64,000 nt of DNA, taken from Propionicicella superfundia DSM 22317 (GTDB lineage: Bacteria; Actinomycetota; Actinomycetes; Propionibacteriales; Propionibacteriaceae). The translations under genes were made by a program, and so were the position numbers. Under the pieces are notes generated by a model that did no database searches, was not told where the DNA came from, and was given only the letters and a program-made list of their open reading frames with translations. Location of the stretch: positions 155,290-219,289 of the forward strand of contig NZ_KE384021.1 in the NCBI RefSeq assembly GCF_000423465.1, given 5' to 3'. Below, piece by piece: positions 1 to 10,233 of the stretch (positions are counted from its first letter, which is position 1; the number at the start of each line of letters is the position of its first letter).

Positions 1-1602
1 CTTGTCGCCGACCCGGGCCTGGTTGTACAGCCACTCGGCACCCGCCCAGTCGCGCAGATTCACGCAGCCGTGGCTCCCGCCGTTGTAGCCCTGGGCCGCG
101 AACCCGTAGCTGTAGTGCACGGCGCGACCGCCCTGGTAGTAGATCGAGAACGGCATCTTCGCGTTGTTGTACGTGCGCGAGTAGTCCAGGTACACCTTGC
201 GGTACACCTTGTACGAACCGGTCGGCGTCGCGTATCCGGGCATGGCGAACCGGGCGTCGAGGGTCTTCTGGATCCGGCCGTTGACGACCCAGTAGACCTT
301 GCGGGCGGTCTTGTCCACGCAGATGGCGCGGCCCGTCGTGCAGCGGCTGTCGAGGTAGACCCGGGTGCGGACGAGCGTCCGCACGCCGGTCGCGAACGTG
401 GCGCCGTTGCGCTGGGTGACGACCCGCCACCGATAGCTGCCGGCCGTCCCGGCACCGTAGGTGAGCGGGAGCTCGGCCTGTCCGCTCGCGTTGGTGGTAC
501 GGACCTGAGACGTGCTCCACCGGCCGTTGGCCCAGAACTGGGTCCAGACCCTGTACCCGGCGCCGACGCCCTCGATCTTGACCTTGACCGATGCCGCCGC
601 CCCCGTCATCGCGGTGGTGGGTGCCGACAGGATGACCGGGTTCGCGGTGAGGCGGGTCAGCGTGCGTGCCCCGGACGTGTACCACCGGCCGTTGCGGTAC
701 GCCGCCAGCCGCCAGACGTAGGACCCGGGAATCGTCTTCGCGTAGGTGAGCGGGATGCTGACCTGTCCGTTGGAGCCCACAGTGCGGACCTGGGAACCGC
801 TCCACTTCCCGTTGACCAGGAACTGCGTCCAGACCTGCTGGCCCGCGCGGGCCTGCTGGAGCCTGCCGGTGACCGTTCCCGGGGTGTTGGTCGTCACCCG
901 GCTGGGGGCGGACACCACCACCGGTGCCGCGGACACCCTCGTCAGGGTGCGTGCGGAGGTCGTCGACGTGAGCCCGTACGCGTTGGTGGACGTGATGCGC
1001 CAGGAGTAGGAGCCCGGCGTTCCCGACCCGTAGGTGAGGGAGAGCGTCGCGCGACCGGAGGCGTCCGTGGTCGCGGTGCGCGAGGTCGACCACCTGCCGC
1101 CGACCCAGAACTGAGTCGCCACCCGCGTCCCTGCGCCCACGTTCGGCACCTGGACCGTGACCGAGCCCGGCGTGTCCGTCGCGACCGTGGCCGGGGCCGA
1201 CACGATCTGCGGTGTGGTGGACAGGCGGGTGACCGTGAACGAGTCAGAGTACGCCGCGCCGGCCGCGGAATCGACGCGCAGCCGCCACGTCGAGGTCCCG
1301 GCCGAGTTCTGCCCGACGGTCAGGGGGAGCGAGAACGTCCCGCCTGCCAGGCTGCTCGTGACCTGGGACGTCGACCAGGTCCCGCCGAGCAGCACCTCCG
1401 TGGCCGCGGCGAGCGGGTCGGTCACGGTCGTGGTGCCCTGCGCGCTCATGGGCTGCCCCACGAGCCCGGTCAGCTCGCTGGTCGTGAGGACGACGGTGCC
1501 GTCCGGAGCCGGGTCCGCGACCGCCGTGCCGACCCCGGCCTGGACGGTGAGAGCCATCGCGACGAATGCCGCTGCGACAAGGCGGACAAATGGGCTGCGC
1601 AT
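1..1602 (-). CDS. L,D-transpeptidase with N-terminal Ig-like repeats (C-terminus cut off by window edge)
   Basis: Secreted peptidoglycan cross-linking enzyme of the YkuD (L,D-transpeptidase) family. It runs off the left edge, so about 534 codons are visible and the stop is missing. The N-terminus is a signal peptide (MRSPFVRLVAAAF, ending near VADP). It is followed by about four Ig-like modules of roughly 90 residues with the recurring core TQFWVNGRWSTSQVRT and SLTYGSGTPGSYSWR. The C-terminal part shows the YkuD domain with the catalytic motif SHGCVN at about positions 60-80. The start is the ATG at 1600-1602, which directly precedes the signal peptide. Its repeats resemble those of the secreted protein at 28841-30745. 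Substrate preference (3-3 cross-link or protein anchoring) cannot be read from sequence. Confidence 0.88.
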   Translation of the reverse strand, partial: MRSPFVRLVAAAFVAMALTVQAGVGTAVADPAPDGTVVLTTSELTGLVGQPMSAQGTTTVTDPLAAATEVLLGGTWSTSQVTSSLAGGTFSLPLTVGQNSAGTSTWRLRVDSAAGAAYSDSFTVTRLSTTPQIVSAPATVATDTPGSVTVQVPNVGAGTRVATQFWVGGRWSTSRTATTDASGRATLSLTYGSGTPGSYSWRITSTNAYGLTSTTSARTLTRVSAAPVVVSAPSRVTTNTPGTVTGRLQQARAGQQVWTQFLVNGKWSGSQVRTVGSNGQVSIPLTYAKTIPGSYVWRLAAYRNGRWYTSGARTLTRLTANPVILSAPTTAMTGAAASVKVKIEGVGAGYRVWTQFWANGRWSTSQVRTTNASGQAELPLTYGAGTAGSYRWRVVTQRNGATFATGVRTLVRTRVYLDSRCTTGRAICVDKTARKVYWVVNGRIQKTLDARFAMPGYATPTGSYKVYRKVYLDYSRTYNNAKMPFSIYYQGGRAVHYSYGFAAQGYNGGSHGCVNLRDWAGAEWLYNQARVGDK

Positions 1603-1802
1603 GCTGGATCCTGACGCTCGCGGGAGTCGACGACCAAATTGTGCAGCATCGAGGCGAGCGTGCACAGGGTGCCCGAGGAATCCGCTGTCGTGCATTTCCC
1701 GGCGTGTCCCGGGTCGCACCGCAGGAGGTTTCCCACGGTTCGCCCGGAGCTGTCGCCCCACGGGCTTCCTGCGGGGCTGCTACGCGTCGGCTGTGCGTGG
1801 CG

Positions 1803-3659
1803 TCAGGCCTTCGCCCGCGCGCGCTGCTTGGCACGTTCGGACGCGTTGAGCACGGTCTTGCGCATCCGGACCCCGTCGGGCGTCACTTCGAGGCACTCGT
1901 CGGAACGGCAGAACTCCAGCGCCTGCTCGAGGCTGTACCGCCGCGGCGGGATGAGCCGTTCCAACTCCTCGCCGGTGGACGACCGCACGTTGGTGAGCTT
2001 CTTCTCCTTCGTCGGGTTGACGTCCATGTCGTCGGCCCGGGAGTTCTCCCCGACGATCATCCCCTCGTAGACCTCCACGCCGGGCTCGACGAACAGCGTC
2101 CCGCGCTCCTGCAGGTTGAACAGCGCATAGCTGGACACGGTTCCCGTCCGGTCGGCCACCAGAGAACCCGTCGGGCGGGTCTTGATCTCGCCCGCCCACG
2201 GGGCGTAGCCGTCGAAGACGTGGTGCATGATCCCCGTGCCCCGGGTCTCGGTGAGGAACTGCGTGCGGAACCCGATCAGCCCGCGCGCCGGGACCTGGTA
2301 CTCCAGTCGGACCCAGCCGGTCCCATGGTTGATCATCTGGGTGAGCTGGCCGCGGCGCAGGCCCAGCAGTTGCGTGACGGTTCCGAGATGGTCCTCCGGG
2401 ACGTCGATGGTGAGGGCCTCGAACGGCTCGGACAGCGTGCCGTCGATCGTCCGCGTCAGCACTTCGGGCTTGCCGACGGTCAGCTCGAACCCCTCGCGCC
2501 GCATCATCTCCACCAGGACGGCGAGCTGCAGTTCCCCGCGTCCCTGCACCTCCCATGTGTCGGGGCGTTCGGTCGGCAGCACCCGGATCGACACGTTGCC
2601 GATGAGTTCGGTGTCGAGCCGGTTCCTCAGCAGCCGCGCGGTGAGCTTGTTGCCGGACCTGCCTGCGAGCGGCGAGGTGTTGATCCCGATCGTCATCGAG
2701 ATGGACGGCTCGTCGACGACGATCGGCGGGAGCGCGACGGGGTTGTCGGGATCGGACAGCGTGTCGCCGATCGTGATGTCGGGGATCCCGGCGATGGCGA
2801 CGATGTCGCCCGGCCCGGCCTGTTCGGCGGGGACGCGGTCCAGCGCCTGCGTCACCAGCAACTCGGACAGCTTCACGGTGCGCGTCGTGCCGTCGGCGGT
2901 GATCCACGCCACGCTCTGGCCGCGGGTGAGCGTCCCGGCGACGACCCGGCACAGGGCCAGCCGGCCGAGGTACGGGGACGCGTCGAGGTTCGTGACGTGC
3001 GCCTGCAGGGGAGCGCCCTCGACGTACGACGGGGCCGGGATGCGCTCCAGGATCGTGTCGAACAGGGGCTGCAGATCCTCCGAATCGGGCAGCGTGCCGT
3101 CGGCGGGGGCGGTGAGGGACGCCCGCCCGGCCTTCGCCGCGCAGTACACGATGGGGAACTCGATTGCGGAGGCGTCGTCCTCCACGAGGTCGAAGAACAG
3201 CTCGTACACCTCGTCCACGACCTCGGCGATGCGGGCGTCGGGCCGGTCGACCTTGTTGATGACGAGGATGATCGGCAGCTTCTTGGCCAGCGCCTTGCGA
3301 AGCACGAACCGGGTCTGCGGCAGCGGGCCCTCCGAGGCGTCCACGAGAAGCAGCACCCCGTCGACCATCTCCAGGCCGCGTTCGACCTCGCCGCCGAAGT
3401 CGGCGTGGCCGGGGGTGTCGACGATGTTGATGGTGATCGTCTCCCCGTCGGACATCGTGTGTCTGACGGCGGTGTTCTTGGCGAGGATCGTGATCCCCTT
3501 CTCGCGTTCGAGGTCCATGGAGTCCATGACCCTGGTCTCCACGTCCTGCCCGGCGCGGAAGGCGCCCGACTGCCACAGCATGGCGTCCACGAGAGTGGTC
3601 TTCCCGTGGTCGACGTGAGCGATGATGGCCACATTGCGCAGATCGGCGCGAGTCGGCAT
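1803..3659 (-). CDS. typA: GTP-binding protein TypA/BipA
   Basis: Ribosome-associated translational GTPase of the elongation-factor family, 618 aa, the usual length. The G1 motif [10 protein letters not shown] lies at the N-terminus, followed by [12 protein letters not shown] (G3) and NKVDR (G4). EF-G-like domains II, III and V and the TypA C-terminal domain follow. The ATG at 3657-3659 ([13 protein letters not shown]) is preferred over upstream in-frame starts because AGGAG lies about 6 bases upstream and because homologues begin here. The C-terminus is rich in Lys, Arg and Ala. It is divergent from the alcohol dehydrogenase gene and has no obvious operon partner. Confidence 0.95.
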   Translation of the reverse strand: MPTRADLRNVAIIAHVDHGKTTLVDAMLWQSGAFRAGQDVETRVMDSMDLEREKGITILAKNTAVRHTMSDGETITINIVDTPGHADFGGEVERGLEMVDGVLLLVDASEGPLPQTRFVLRKALAKKLPIILVINKVDRPDARIAEVVDEVYELFFDLVEDDASAIEFPIVYCAAKAGRASLTAPADGTLPDSEDLQPLFDTILERIPAPSYVEGAPLQAHVTNLDASPYLGRLALCRVVAGTLTRGQSVAWITADGTTRTVKLSELLVTQALDRVPAEQAGPGDIVAIAGIPDITIGDTLSDPDNPVALPPIVVDEPSISMTIGINTSPLAGRSGNKLTARLLRNRLDTELIGNVSIRVLPTERPDTWEVQGRGELQLAVLVEMMRREGFELTVGKPEVLTRTIDGTLSEPFEALTIDVPEDHLGTVTQLLGLRRGQLTQMINHGTGWVRLEYQVPARGLIGFRTQFLTETRGTGIMHHVFDGYAPWAGEIKTRPTGSLVADRTGTVSSYALFNLQERGTLFVEPGVEVYEGMIVGENSRADDMDVNPTKEKKLTNVRSSTGEELERLIPPRRYSLEQALEFCRSDECLEVTPDGVRMRKTVLNASERAKQRARAKA

Positions 3660-3916
3660 GTCGTGCTCCTGATAGGGGAAAGTGCACGCAGATTGTAGTT
3701 GCCGCGCACAGGTTCCCTCGCATGGGGACCGCTCGCGGTCAGGCAGCGCCACGTCTGCGCATTCGTGCATCTGCGCGAACCGGGACCGGCGGAGAGCGTC
3801 GCCGCGTTAGCGTGAAGGGACGTCTGGGCATCGATGCCGCGACCGCCGGCATGGCCGGACGGCGAGCGGGCGCCCGGTGAGCAACCTCTCGGCGACCCGC
3901 GAGAGAGGAGTTCGAC

Positions 3917-5068
3917 ATGGTGCAGCGCATGATCTGGAACCAGACGGCGTACTTCGGGCCCGGTGCGATAACGGTGATCCCGGACGAGTTGGCCCGCCGT
4001 GGTTTCACCAAGGCATTCGTGGTCTCCGACAAGGTTCTCGTCGACTCGGGCGTGACCGGGCGCGTGACGTCCCTGCTGGACGGCGCGGGCTTCCCGTACG
4101 AGGTGTACAGCGACATCGTCCCGAACCCCCCGATCGAGAACGTCCAGACCGGGGTGAGGGCGTTCGCCGAGTCGGGCGCGGACGTCCTCATCGGGATCGG
4201 CGGCGGCTCGCCGCAGGACACCTGCAAGGCCATCGGCATCATCACGGCCAACCCCGAGTTCGCCGATGTCCGGTCGCTGGAGGGCGTCGCCGCGACGAAG
4301 AACCCGTCGGTGCCGATCGTGGCCGTCCCGACGACGGCGGGGACGGCGTCCGAGACGACCATCAACTACGTCATCACCGACGTGGCGGAGAAGCGGAAGT
4401 TCGTGTGCGTCGACCCGCACGACATCCCGGTCCTCGCCGTCGTGGACCCCGAGATGATGAGCTCGGCGCCGCGCTCGCTGAAGGTCGCGACCGGCCTGGA
4501 CGCCCTCACGCACGCGATCGAGGGCTACACGACGGCCGGAGCGTTCGAGCTGAGCGACATGTTCCACCTGAAGGCGATCCAGATGATCGCCAAGGCGCTG
4601 CCGAAGGCGGCCGACGGCGACCCGGAGGCGGCCGACGAGATGGCCATGGCGCAGTACATCGCGGGCATGGGCTACTCGAACGTGGGCCTCGGGCTCGTGC
4701 ACGGCATGGCCCATCCGCTCGGCGGGTTCTACTCCGCGCCGCACGGGGTCGCCAACGGCATCCTGCTGGCACCCGTCATGGCGTACAACGCCGCGTACAC
4801 GGGCGAGAAGCTGCGCGACATCGCGGCCGCGTTCGGCATCGCCGAGGCCTACACGATGAGCCTGGACGACGCCCGCAGGGCCGCGGTGGATGCGGTGGCG
4901 AAGCTGACGCGCGACCTCGGCAACCCGACGACGCTGCGCGAGGTCGGCGCCACGGAGGAGGACATCCCGGCGTTGGCCGCGGCGGCGCTCGCCGATGTCT
5001 GCACCGGCGGCAACCCGCGCACCGCCACCCTTGCCGAGATCGAGGAGCTGTACCGGTCGGTCTTCTGA
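3917..5068 (+). CDS. fucO: Iron-containing alcohol dehydrogenase, FucO (lactaldehyde reductase) type
   Basis: Cytoplasmic NAD-dependent group III dehydrogenase, 383 aa, close over its whole length to my recollection of E. coli FucO (lactaldehyde/1,2-propanediol oxidoreductase). The nucleotide-binding GGGSPQD motif is at residues 95-101. The iron ligands expected in FucO are present as Asp195, His199, His262 and His276 (GLDALTHAIEGY and HGMAHPLGGFYSAPHG). A GAGGAG ribosome binding site precedes the ATG. No fucose or rhamnose genes are adjacent, so the physiological substrate is not fixed by context. The strong resemblance to a proteobacterial enzyme could reflect transfer or simple conservation. 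A GC-rich hairpin follows. Confidence 0.93.
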   Translation: MVQRMIWNQTAYFGPGAITVIPDELARRGFTKAFVVSDKVLVDSGVTGRVTSLLDGAGFPYEVYSDIVPNPPIENVQTGVRAFAESGADVLIGIGGGSPQDTCKAIGIITANPEFADVRSLEGVAATKNPSVPIVAVPTTAGTASETTINYVITDVAEKRKFVCVDPHDIPVLAVVDPEMMSSAPRSLKVATGLDALTHAIEGYTTAGAFELSDMFHLKAIQMIAKALPKAADGDPEAADEMAMAQYIAGMGYSNVGLGLVHGMAHPLGGFYSAPHGVANGILLAPVMAYNAAYTGEKLRDIAAAFGIAEAYTMSLDDARRAAVDAVAKLTRDLGNPTTLREVGATEEDIPALAAAALADVCTGGNPRTATLAEIEELYRSVF

Positions 5069-5083
5069 TCGCCGCGTGCTGCA

Positions 5084-5127
5084 CCGGGCGCCGCGCGGGG
5101 GCCGGGACGCCGTTGCGCGGCGCCCGG
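5084..5127 (+). terminator. Hairpin after the alcohol dehydrogenase gene
   Basis: A perfect 13-bp inverted repeat (CCGGGCGCCGCGC and its complement) has an 18-base loop and begins 16 bases after the stop codon. There is no T-run, as is common for terminators in GC-rich actinobacteria. Confidence 0.6.
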
Positions 5128-5453
5128 CCTCCCGGGCGGCGTCACGGCTCACGGAAATATCCCACGCAACCGTGTAAATCGACCTGACGACCTCTCGGCG
5201 GACGCCGGCCGCCGCCATCGCTCGCACCTGGTGGGCGCGCCCGCCCGCCCGGCCGGTGGATCGGGGCTGGGCGTCCGCCCGGCCGACCTCCTGCCCGGCG
5301 CGAGGTCGACCGCGTGGTGATCGTCCGTGCCAACGCGTGTTTGCTCGGGTACTCTGCTGCAACCGCGGGGGACGCTCAACCACATCCGATCGACCGGCCA
5401 CAGGCCGGCTACCCAGCACATCTGAACAGGTGCCCCCGCCCGAGGAGCGATCC
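5128..5453. other. Intergenic region upstream of the exopolysaccharide operon
   Basis: About 325 bases without a supported gene. I looked for a cyclic-di-GMP or other riboswitch ahead of the glycan synthase and did not recognise one. A GAGGAG ribosome binding site ends the region. The promoter is not obvious. Confidence 0.5.
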
Positions 5454-7334
5454 ATGAAAATTCTTGGAACGCGCCGGGTCAAGTCGAGCATCGCATCCAC
5501 CAACCTCTCGGACCTGATCGAGGCGAACGACCTCCAATTGGTCGATGGGCTGGGGCCGGATCAACGCCGGCGGGCCACGCGCAACCCGTTCTCACCGATC
5601 GTGCTGATCGTCACCATCCTGGCCACCCTCGGCGTGTTCGCCTACGGTGCCTTCCTGCTCAACCCGTCCGCGCGCGGCGACCTGCTGCCCTGGCTGATCG
5701 TGATCGTGGCCGAGACGATCCTCGTCTTCCACGCACTCATGGCCGTGTGGACGATGCTGGTCGGCTACGGCCGGCGTCCCCCGTTCTCGTTCTTCGGCGC
5801 CCAGGCGCGCCTGTACGACGCCGAGCTCAACTGGAGCCTCGGCGTCCAGGATCTCCCGGAGCGGTGGCCCGTCCTCCTCGACGGACGTCAGGTGAGCGTG
5901 GCGGCGTTCGTCACCGTGTACGGCGAGCCGCTCGACGTGATCCGCCGGACGGTCGTGGCGGCGCAGCACATCCGCGGACTCCACACGACCTACATCCTCG
6001 ACGACGGCAGCTCGGACGTCGTGCGTGCGCTCGCGGCCGAGCTCGACTGCCGCTACCTGCGCCGCCTCAGCAACTCGGGCGCGAAGGCGGGGAACATCAA
6101 CAACGCCCTCACGGTCGCCAAGGAGGACTTCTTCCTGATCCTCGACGCGGATTTCGTGGCGCAGCCGGAGTTCCTGGAGGAGACGCTGCCGTACATGACC
6201 GACTCCAACGTCGCCTTCGTCCAGACACCCCAGACGTACGGGAACATGCACAACGTCATCTCTCGCGGCGCGGGATACATGCAGACGCTGTTCTACCGGT
6301 TCGTGCAGCCCGGGCGGAACGAGTTCAACGCGGCGTTCTGCGTGGGCACCAACGTCCTGTTCCGGCGCAAGGCGGTCGAGGACGTCGGCGGCATGTACAC
6401 GGCGTCGAAGTCCGAGGACGTGTGGACGTCCCTGATGCTGCACGAACGCGGCTGGCGCTCCGTGTTCGTCCCGCTGACGCTCGCGGTCGGCGACACACCC
6501 GACACGATCGAGGCGTACAGCAAGCAGCAGCTCCGCTGGGCGACCGGCGGATTCGAGATCCTGTTCACGCACAACCCGTTCGGGCGCCGGCGCCGGCTGA
6601 CGATGGACCAGCGGATCATGTACTTCGTCACCGCGACCCACTACCTCACCGGCATCGTCCCCGGGCTGCTCCTCTTCCTGCCCGCGCTGGAGATCTTCCT
6701 CGACCTCCGGCCGGTGAACCTCGACGTCGGCCCGGTGCAGTGGGCGCTGTTCTACAGCGGCTTCTACGTGCTGCAGATCGTGCTGGCGTCGGTCATCGTG
6801 GGGACGTTCCGGTGGGAGGTGCTGCTGCTCTCCGCCAACTCGTTCCCGATCTATCTGAAGGCGCTCAAGAACGCCCTTCTCGGCATCGACACGAAATGGT
6901 CGGTGACCGGCCGGACGGGCGGGCAGGCGTCCGCCTTCACCTTCATCGGCCCGCAGGTGCTCGTCTTCGTGTTCCTGGTGTGGACGTCGGTGGTCGGCGC
7001 GTGGCGCGACTGGAACATGCAGCAGGTGAACATCGCGACCCTGTGGTGCGTCACGAACTCGATCGTCATCGGCGGCTTCATCGCCACCGCGTTCGCGGAG
7101 GACGCCGCCGCCCGGCGCAGCCGCACCGAGCCGGGCGCGACCGTCGCGCCGCAGGCCGACACCCCTGTCCGCGAGGTCGTCGTCCTCGGTCGAGCCGAGC
7201 TTCTCGCGGCCCACGCCCTGCGCGAGGCCCTCGGGCCCGCCGTCCCGCAGCGCGCCTCGGGGAGCATCGTTCCCGACGGCGAGGCCGCACCGTCCCGCGC
7301 CATGCCCGACCCGACGAGGGAGGCACTGTCATGA
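5454..7334 (+). CDS. Processive family 2 glycosyltransferase (cellulose/curdlan synthase-like)
   Basis: Integral membrane beta-glycan synthase, 626 aa. Two N-terminal membrane segments (about residues 43-65 and 75-100) precede a cytoplasmic GT-A domain. That domain carries all processive GT2 marks: LDDGSS near 183, LDADF near 231, SEDVW near 320 and QQLRW near 357. At least four more membrane segments follow. The C-terminal tail of about 80 residues is hydrophilic and has no recognisable PilZ motif. The ATG at 5454 has GAGGAG upstream. The stop overlaps the start of the HlyD-like gene (ATGA), and a GH81 beta-1,3-glucanase follows. This context points to a beta-1,3- or mixed-linkage glucan rather than cellulose, by inference. 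Confidence 0.88.
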   Translation: MKILGTRRVKSSIASTNLSDLIEANDLQLVDGLGPDQRRRATRNPFSPIVLIVTILATLGVFAYGAFLLNPSARGDLLPWLIVIVAETILVFHALMAVWTMLVGYGRRPPFSFFGAQARLYDAELNWSLGVQDLPERWPVLLDGRQVSVAAFVTVYGEPLDVIRRTVVAAQHIRGLHTTYILDDGSSDVVRALAAELDCRYLRRLSNSGAKAGNINNALTVAKEDFFLILDADFVAQPEFLEETLPYMTDSNVAFVQTPQTYGNMHNVISRGAGYMQTLFYRFVQPGRNEFNAAFCVGTNVLFRRKAVEDVGGMYTASKSEDVWTSLMLHERGWRSVFVPLTLAVGDTPDTIEAYSKQQLRWATGGFEILFTHNPFGRRRRLTMDQRIMYFVTATHYLTGIVPGLLLFLPALEIFLDLRPVNLDVGPVQWALFYSGFYVLQIVLASVIVGTFRWEVLLLSANSFPIYLKALKNALLGIDTKWSVTGRTGGQASAFTFIGPQVLVFVFLVWTSVVGAWRDWNMQQVNIATLWCVTNSIVIGGFIATAFAEDAAARRSRTEPGATVAPQADTPVREVVVLGRAELLAAHALREALGPAVPQRASGSIVPDGEAAPSRAMPDPTREALS

Positions 7335-8068
7335 CCTGGTCCCACAGACTCAAGCTGTCCGGCGGAATCCTCGTGACCATCGTCGTCATGGCCGCCCTGA
7401 CCCTGCTGTTCAACCATCGCGAGGCGACCGTCACCAGCGTCACGGCGACGGTCGACGCCCCGGTGACCACCGTCGGCTCCGGCTACGGCGGCATGGTGAC
7501 CGCGTCGTTCGTCACCGAGGGGCAGGACGTCGTGGTCGGGACGAGGCTGTTCACGGTGTCGTCCCCATCGCTGCTCGAGGCGCTCGCGCTCGGCTTCCGG
7601 CCGCCGTCGACCGTCGCCTACGACCTGGACACGCGGCAGGGCACCGTGACCTACAAGGCCGTCACCGACGGAACGGTGACCGATGTCACCGCGCGGCCCG
7701 GGACGTTCGTGGCCGACGGGGCGTCGCTGGCGTCCATCGTCGCGAACGGGGAGCGCACGGTCGAGGCGGTCTATTCGCTCACGCCGTTCGACTACGGGCG
7801 GATCGAGCGGGGCGCGAGCGTGCAGATCCTGCTGCCCGACAACTCGACCGTCCAGGGTCGGGTGAGCGGGGTGTCCGTCACGACCGATGCGGGGGAGGCC
7901 GTCACGAAGGTGGTCGTGGACAGCGACGAGCTGATCTCTCCCGCCCGGGCCACGCTCACGCGACGCGGGACCCCGGTGGTGGCGATCCTGCAATTGCGGG
8001 ACGACGGCATCCTGGCGGGCCCCACCGACGCGTTTCTGCACTTCCTCACCAAGATCGGGTTGCGCTGA
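7331..8068 (+). CDS. HlyD-like membrane-fusion protein of the exopolysaccharide operon
   Basis: A 245-aa protein with one N-terminal membrane anchor (about residues 12-30) and an extracytoplasmic part. The latter resembles a short biotinyl-lipoyl/HlyD unit: paired beta-rich halves around GYGGMVTASFVTEGQDVVVG and VTDGTVTDVTARPGTFV. There is no long coiled coil. The start overlaps the synthase stop by four bases, implying translational coupling. In Sinorhizobium the mixed-linkage glucan synthase BgsA is paired with a membrane-fusion-like protein, BgsB, and this gene could play that part. The role is inferred from fold and context. Confidence 0.72.
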   Translation: MTWSHRLKLSGGILVTIVVMAALTLLFNHREATVTSVTATVDAPVTTVGSGYGGMVTASFVTEGQDVVVGTRLFTVSSPSLLEALALGFRPPSTVAYDLDTRQGTVTYKAVTDGTVTDVTARPGTFVADGASLASIVANGERTVEAVYSLTPFDYGRIERGASVQILLPDNSTVQGRVSGVSVTTDAGEAVTKVVVDSDELISPARATLTRRGTPVVAILQLRDDGILAGPTDAFLHFLTKIGLR

Positions 8069-8069
8069 C

Positions 8070-10097
8070 ATGGGCGGCCCGCGGCACGTTCTGGCTTTCG
8101 CCGTGGTGGGGGCGCTGCTCCTCGCGGGCTGCACGCCTGCTCCGGCCGCGCCGTCGGCGCCGACGACCCGGGAGGGAGGGACGGATCCGGTGCTGGACGA
8201 GGGCGAGATCTCGGCCGCACTCGACGGCATCGGCAGCGCGCCCGGCAAGGATCTCGATGCCGCGCGGCTCGCGTCCGGGCTGGTCCCGCCCACGAACCGC
8301 TGGTTCTCCGGGCTGGTGTTCGGAGCCACCGCCCAGCCGGTGTTCCCGCTGCCGTTGTCGTTCGGCCTCACGCCGAACGGCTTCGCCTTCGGGGTTCCCG
8401 ACGTCGTGACGAGCGAGAAGACGATCATGGGCGGGTACCGCCCGAGCGTGCAGGTGACCGTGCCCGGGCTGGCGACGTGGCAGGTCACCGCCTACGACGA
8501 GCTCAGCGTGACGCTCACTGCCCGCTCGGACACGGGCGTCCTCGGCACGCTCGTCATCGCCGAGGGGTCGCCGCTGGTCACGTACACCGCGGCGGCGGGG
8601 CAGACCCTCGGCGTCGCACCCGCCTTCGCGCAGTCCGGCGGTGTCTGGCGTGCCGAGGCGGAGGGGCGTGCCTATGCGGCCGTCGCCCGCAACGGCTCGG
8701 TCGCGAGCGGCTCGGTCGCGCTGCAGCCGGGTGGGCGGGTCACGTGGATCGCCGTGCCGGACGGGGCGGACGCGGCGGACGTGGTCGCGTCGGCCGCGGC
8801 GATCACCGGCACGTCGGTCGCCTATGCCGTGAGCGACAGGGCCACGACGACCCTCCGCTACGGCACCGACGGCGACGCCCCGACTCTCGTGGCCGCGCTC
8901 CCGCACCAGGCGGCGAACCTCGTGGGGTCCGCCTGCGACCTGGGGACGTACCCGAGCATCCTCGGCACCATGCGGCTGTGCGCGGGCACCGAGCTCGCCT
9001 GGACGTCGCCCGCCTGGCCGGCGCGGACGTCCCTCGACCTCGGCGACCTGACCGCCGACGAGACGGCCGAGCTGGAGCGTGCCCTGGCCGACGACCTCGC
9101 CGGGGCGGCGGCGTATCCGGCGGACACCTACTTCGGCGGCAAGGCCCTGTACCGCGACGCGCAGTCCTACACGATCGCCCGCCAGATCGGCGCCGACGAC
9201 ATCGCGGCCGACCTCCGGCAGAAGGTGACGGCCGAGCTCGAGACCTGGACGAACCCGGCGGGATGCCGGGCGGCGTCCGAGAAGTGCTTCTTCTACGACT
9301 CGACCACGTCGGGGATCGTCGGCAGGACGGCGTCCTTCGGGTCGGACGAGTTCAACGACCACCACTTCCACTACGGGTACTTCCTGTATGCGGCAGGGGT
9401 GATGGCGGCCGACGATCCGGCGCTGGCCGAGCGGATCGCGCCGGTGATGAACCTGCTCGCCGCGGACATCGCCGCGAGCCCGGCGTCGGAGCGGTTCCCG
9501 CAGCGCCGCGTCTTCGACGTGTACGCATCGCACTCGTGGGCGTCGGGGACCGCGCCGTTCGCCGACGGGAACAACCAGGAGTCGGCCTCCGAGGCCGTCA
9601 CCGCCTGGAGCGGGCTGACCCTGTGGGCGCGCGCGTCGGGGAACACGGCGCTGGAGACGGAGGCGATCTGGATGCACGCGCTCGAGGCGCAGGCCGCGAA
9701 CGCCTACTGGACGGACTTCGACACCGCCGACCCGGTGTACGACGGGTTCGGGCACACCGTGACGCCGCTCGTGTTCGGCGGGAAGCGGGACTACGCGACG
9801 TGGTTCTCGGCCGAGCCGGCGGCCGCGCTCGCGATCCTGGTGCTGCCGATGAGCCCGTCGTCGGACCATCTCGCCGTCGACCCCGGCCGCATCGCCGCCA
9901 ATGTGGCCGAAGCGGTGGGTGAGAAGGGGTTCCGGCAGCCCTACGGCGACTATCTGCTGATGTACTCGGCGCTGCAGGGGGAGCAGCAGCGCGTGGCCGC
10001 TCTCGCGGCGGCGCGGGAGCTGCCCGCCGACCTCATCGACGACGGCGTCTCGCGCACCTACCTGCTCGCCTGGCTGTTCGGCCTGCGACAGCGGTGA
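8070..10097 (+). CDS. Glycoside hydrolase family 81 lipoprotein (endo-beta-1,3-glucanase)
   Basis: A 675-aa secreted lipoprotein. The signal peptide ends in the lipobox LLAGC, so it should be anchored on the outer face of the membrane. GH81 hallmarks are visible: PPTNRWFSGLVFG with PLPLSFGL near the N-terminus, then FNDHHFHYGYFLYAAG, SHSWASGTAPFADG and NNQESASEAV carrying the expected catalytic acidic residues. It starts one base after the HlyD-like gene stop and is the last gene of the three-gene operon. By analogy with BcsZ in cellulose operons, it may trim or release the polymer made by the adjacent synthase, which would then contain beta-1,3 linkages. Confidence 0.9.
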   Translation: MGGPRHVLAFAVVGALLLAGCTPAPAAPSAPTTREGGTDPVLDEGEISAALDGIGSAPGKDLDAARLASGLVPPTNRWFSGLVFGATAQPVFPLPLSFGLTPNGFAFGVPDVVTSEKTIMGGYRPSVQVTVPGLATWQVTAYDELSVTLTARSDTGVLGTLVIAEGSPLVTYTAAAGQTLGVAPAFAQSGGVWRAEAEGRAYAAVARNGSVASGSVALQPGGRVTWIAVPDGADAADVVASAAAITGTSVAYAVSDRATTTLRYGTDGDAPTLVAALPHQAANLVGSACDLGTYPSILGTMRLCAGTELAWTSPAWPARTSLDLGDLTADETAELERALADDLAGAAAYPADTYFGGKALYRDAQSYTIARQIGADDIAADLRQKVTAELETWTNPAGCRAASEKCFFYDSTTSGIVGRTASFGSDEFNDHHFHYGYFLYAAGVMAADDPALAERIAPVMNLLAADIAASPASERFPQRRVFDVYASHSWASGTAPFADGNNQESASEAVTAWSGLTLWARASGNTALETEAIWMHALEAQAANAYWTDFDTADPVYDGFGHTVTPLVFGGKRDYATWFSAEPAAALAILVLPMSPSSDHLAVDPGRIAANVAEAVGEKGFRQPYGDYLLMYSALQGEQQRVAALAAARELPADLIDDGVSRTYLLAWLFGLRQR

Positions 10098-10233
10098 GCG
10101 GGGCCCGCGCCCGGATACAGGTGCGGTCGGGGGTCGGACGCCGCCGGGGGCCGACCCCGGGACGTCCCCGGACCTGCCATGAGGAGGGGCTCGCGGGCGT
10201 GAACCGGTCATGTGCGTCCCCTACCCTGGGCCC

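Noticed and set aside
1566-3698. Long open frames opposite typA and many other genes (for example 8046-10211 minus, 44115-46019 plus)
   Set aside because: They lie antisense to or out of frame with well-supported genes, have Arg/Ala/Gly-rich translations without domains, and are expected from high GC content.
5128-5453. Cyclic-di-GMP riboswitch upstream of the glycan synthase
   Set aside because: I could not find the conserved segments of the known classes, and no PilZ domain is visible in the synthase.
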